DNA of 6,634 bases, taken from NCBI GenBank assembly GCA_021775275.1, contig JAJFIE010000153.1:1-6634 (forward strand), in the 5' to 3' direction. This document shows, piece by piece, positions 6,525 to 6,634 of this stretch (the stretch's first letter is position 1; each line of letters starts with the position of its first letter). This DNA comes from Rhodospirillales bacterium (lineage in GTDB: Bacteria > Pseudomonadota > Alphaproteobacteria > Rhodospirillales > Casp-alpha2). Position numbers and translations under genes: made by a program. The notes below the pieces were generated by a model. The model saw nothing but the letters and a program-made list of their open reading frames with translations, was not told where the DNA came from and ran no database searches.

Positions 6525-6557
6525 TCAGAATGGTTCATATAAGGCCGGAATTGCTCT
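6525..6557 (-). repeat. Right terminal inverted repeat of the palindromic element
   Basis: Read on the minus strand it starts AGAGCAATTCCGGCC and ends CCATTCTGA, mirroring 6395-6427. Its outermost two bases (6556-6557) are part of the stop codon of the minus-strand gene entering from the right edge. Confidence 0.85.
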
Positions 6558-6634
6558 AACTGTTACGTGCGGCATCAATCAGCTGTTTCATGGTCGCTTT
6601 GTCGATGGCGCCGGGAACCAGTTCATCGCCGATG
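6556..6634 (-). CDS. DsbA-family thioredoxin-fold protein, C-terminal end only
   Basis: The last 25 codons of a minus-strand gene are visible, ending in TAG (6558-6556); the start is outside the window. The residues begin IGDELVPGAID and continue KATMKQLIDAAR-N-S. The pattern 'I-G-(D/N)-x-L-V-P-G-A-x-D' followed by a short helix 'L-x-x-L-I-x-x-A-R' is characteristic of the C terminus of DsbA/Com1-like periplasmic thiol-disulfide oxidoreductases (Thioredoxin_4-type), just after the cis-Pro region. The catalytic CxxC is not visible, so activity cannot be judged. It converges with the PDZ gene. The stop codon lies in the end of the palindromic element, so an insertion may have reshaped the last residues. 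Confidence 0.68.
   Translation of the reverse strand, partial: IGDELVPGAIDKATMKQLIDAARNS

Larger units (their letters stand above)
6395..6557. mobile_element. 163-bp non-coding palindromic element with 33-bp terminal inverted repeats (MITE-like)
   Basis: The two ends (6395-6427 and 6525-6557) are inverted copies matching at 31 of 33 positions. The two differences are at 6403/6549 and 6422/6530. The interior is very G/C-rich and contains adjacent hairpins, and no open frame of note. Weak pairing continues inward (TTGTTCG near 6442-6448 against CGAAACAA near 6508-6515), so a transcript could fold end to end. Outside the repeats there is no convincing target duplication; only a short CTA/TA occurs near both ends. 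Size, symmetry and lack of coding fit a MITE or a large extragenic palindrome. It lies between two convergent genes and could serve as their shared bidirectional terminator. Whether it is mobile or dispersed cannot be shown from one copy. Confidence 0.7.

Noticed and set aside
6395..6557. Complete insertion sequence
   Set aside because: The 163 bp carry no transposase-sized frame and no clear target duplication, so at most it is a non-autonomous element.

Overview
The window looks like chromosomal DNA of an alphaproteobacterium, plausibly a marine Rhodospirillales-type genome. The evidence is an EipB/DUF1849 protein, a family essentially confined to Alphaproteobacteria, a GC content that looks mid-50s percent by eye, and alphaproteobacterial-style polyamine-type ABC genes. 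The genus cannot be fixed from sequence alone.

Region 1 (1-3313, + strand) is an ABC importer operon of the polyamine/opine/phosphonate (PotABCD-like) class. It contains the 3' end of a periplasmic substrate-binding protein, a perfect 13-bp GC-rich hairpin, the ATPase, and two permeases. The ATPase stop and first permease start overlap by one base, and the second permease follows 12 nt later. The hairpin fits stronger expression of the binding protein than of the membrane and ATPase parts.

Region 2 (3314-4555, - strand) encodes a creatinase/ectoine-hydrolase-like member of the M24 'pita-bread' family. It has lost at least three of the five canonical metal ligands, so it is probably a metal-independent C-N hydrolase rather than a peptidase. 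Its stop codon abuts the stop codon of the last permease gene with no base between them. The transporter and this enzyme may form an uptake-and-hydrolysis pair for a small nitrogenous solute. That link is inferred from position only.

Region 3 (4556-4732) is a divergent intergenic region with a 6-bp-arm palindrome and a repeated 9-mer, which are candidate operator sequences. Region 4 (4733-6362, + strand) has two exported envelope proteins: an EipB-family periplasmic protein with the family's conserved cysteine pair, and a protein made of two HtrA-like PDZ domains with no protease domain.

Region 5 (6363-6634) holds the most unusual DNA in the window. It is a 163-bp non-coding palindromic element with 33-bp terminal inverted repeats (31 of 33 matching) and a core of tandem GC-rich hairpins, resembling a MITE or large extragenic palindrome. 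Its right end overlaps the stop codon of a minus-strand gene whose last 25 codons look like the C terminus of a DsbA-family thioredoxin-fold protein. I saw no tRNA, rRNA, CRISPR array or complete insertion sequence.
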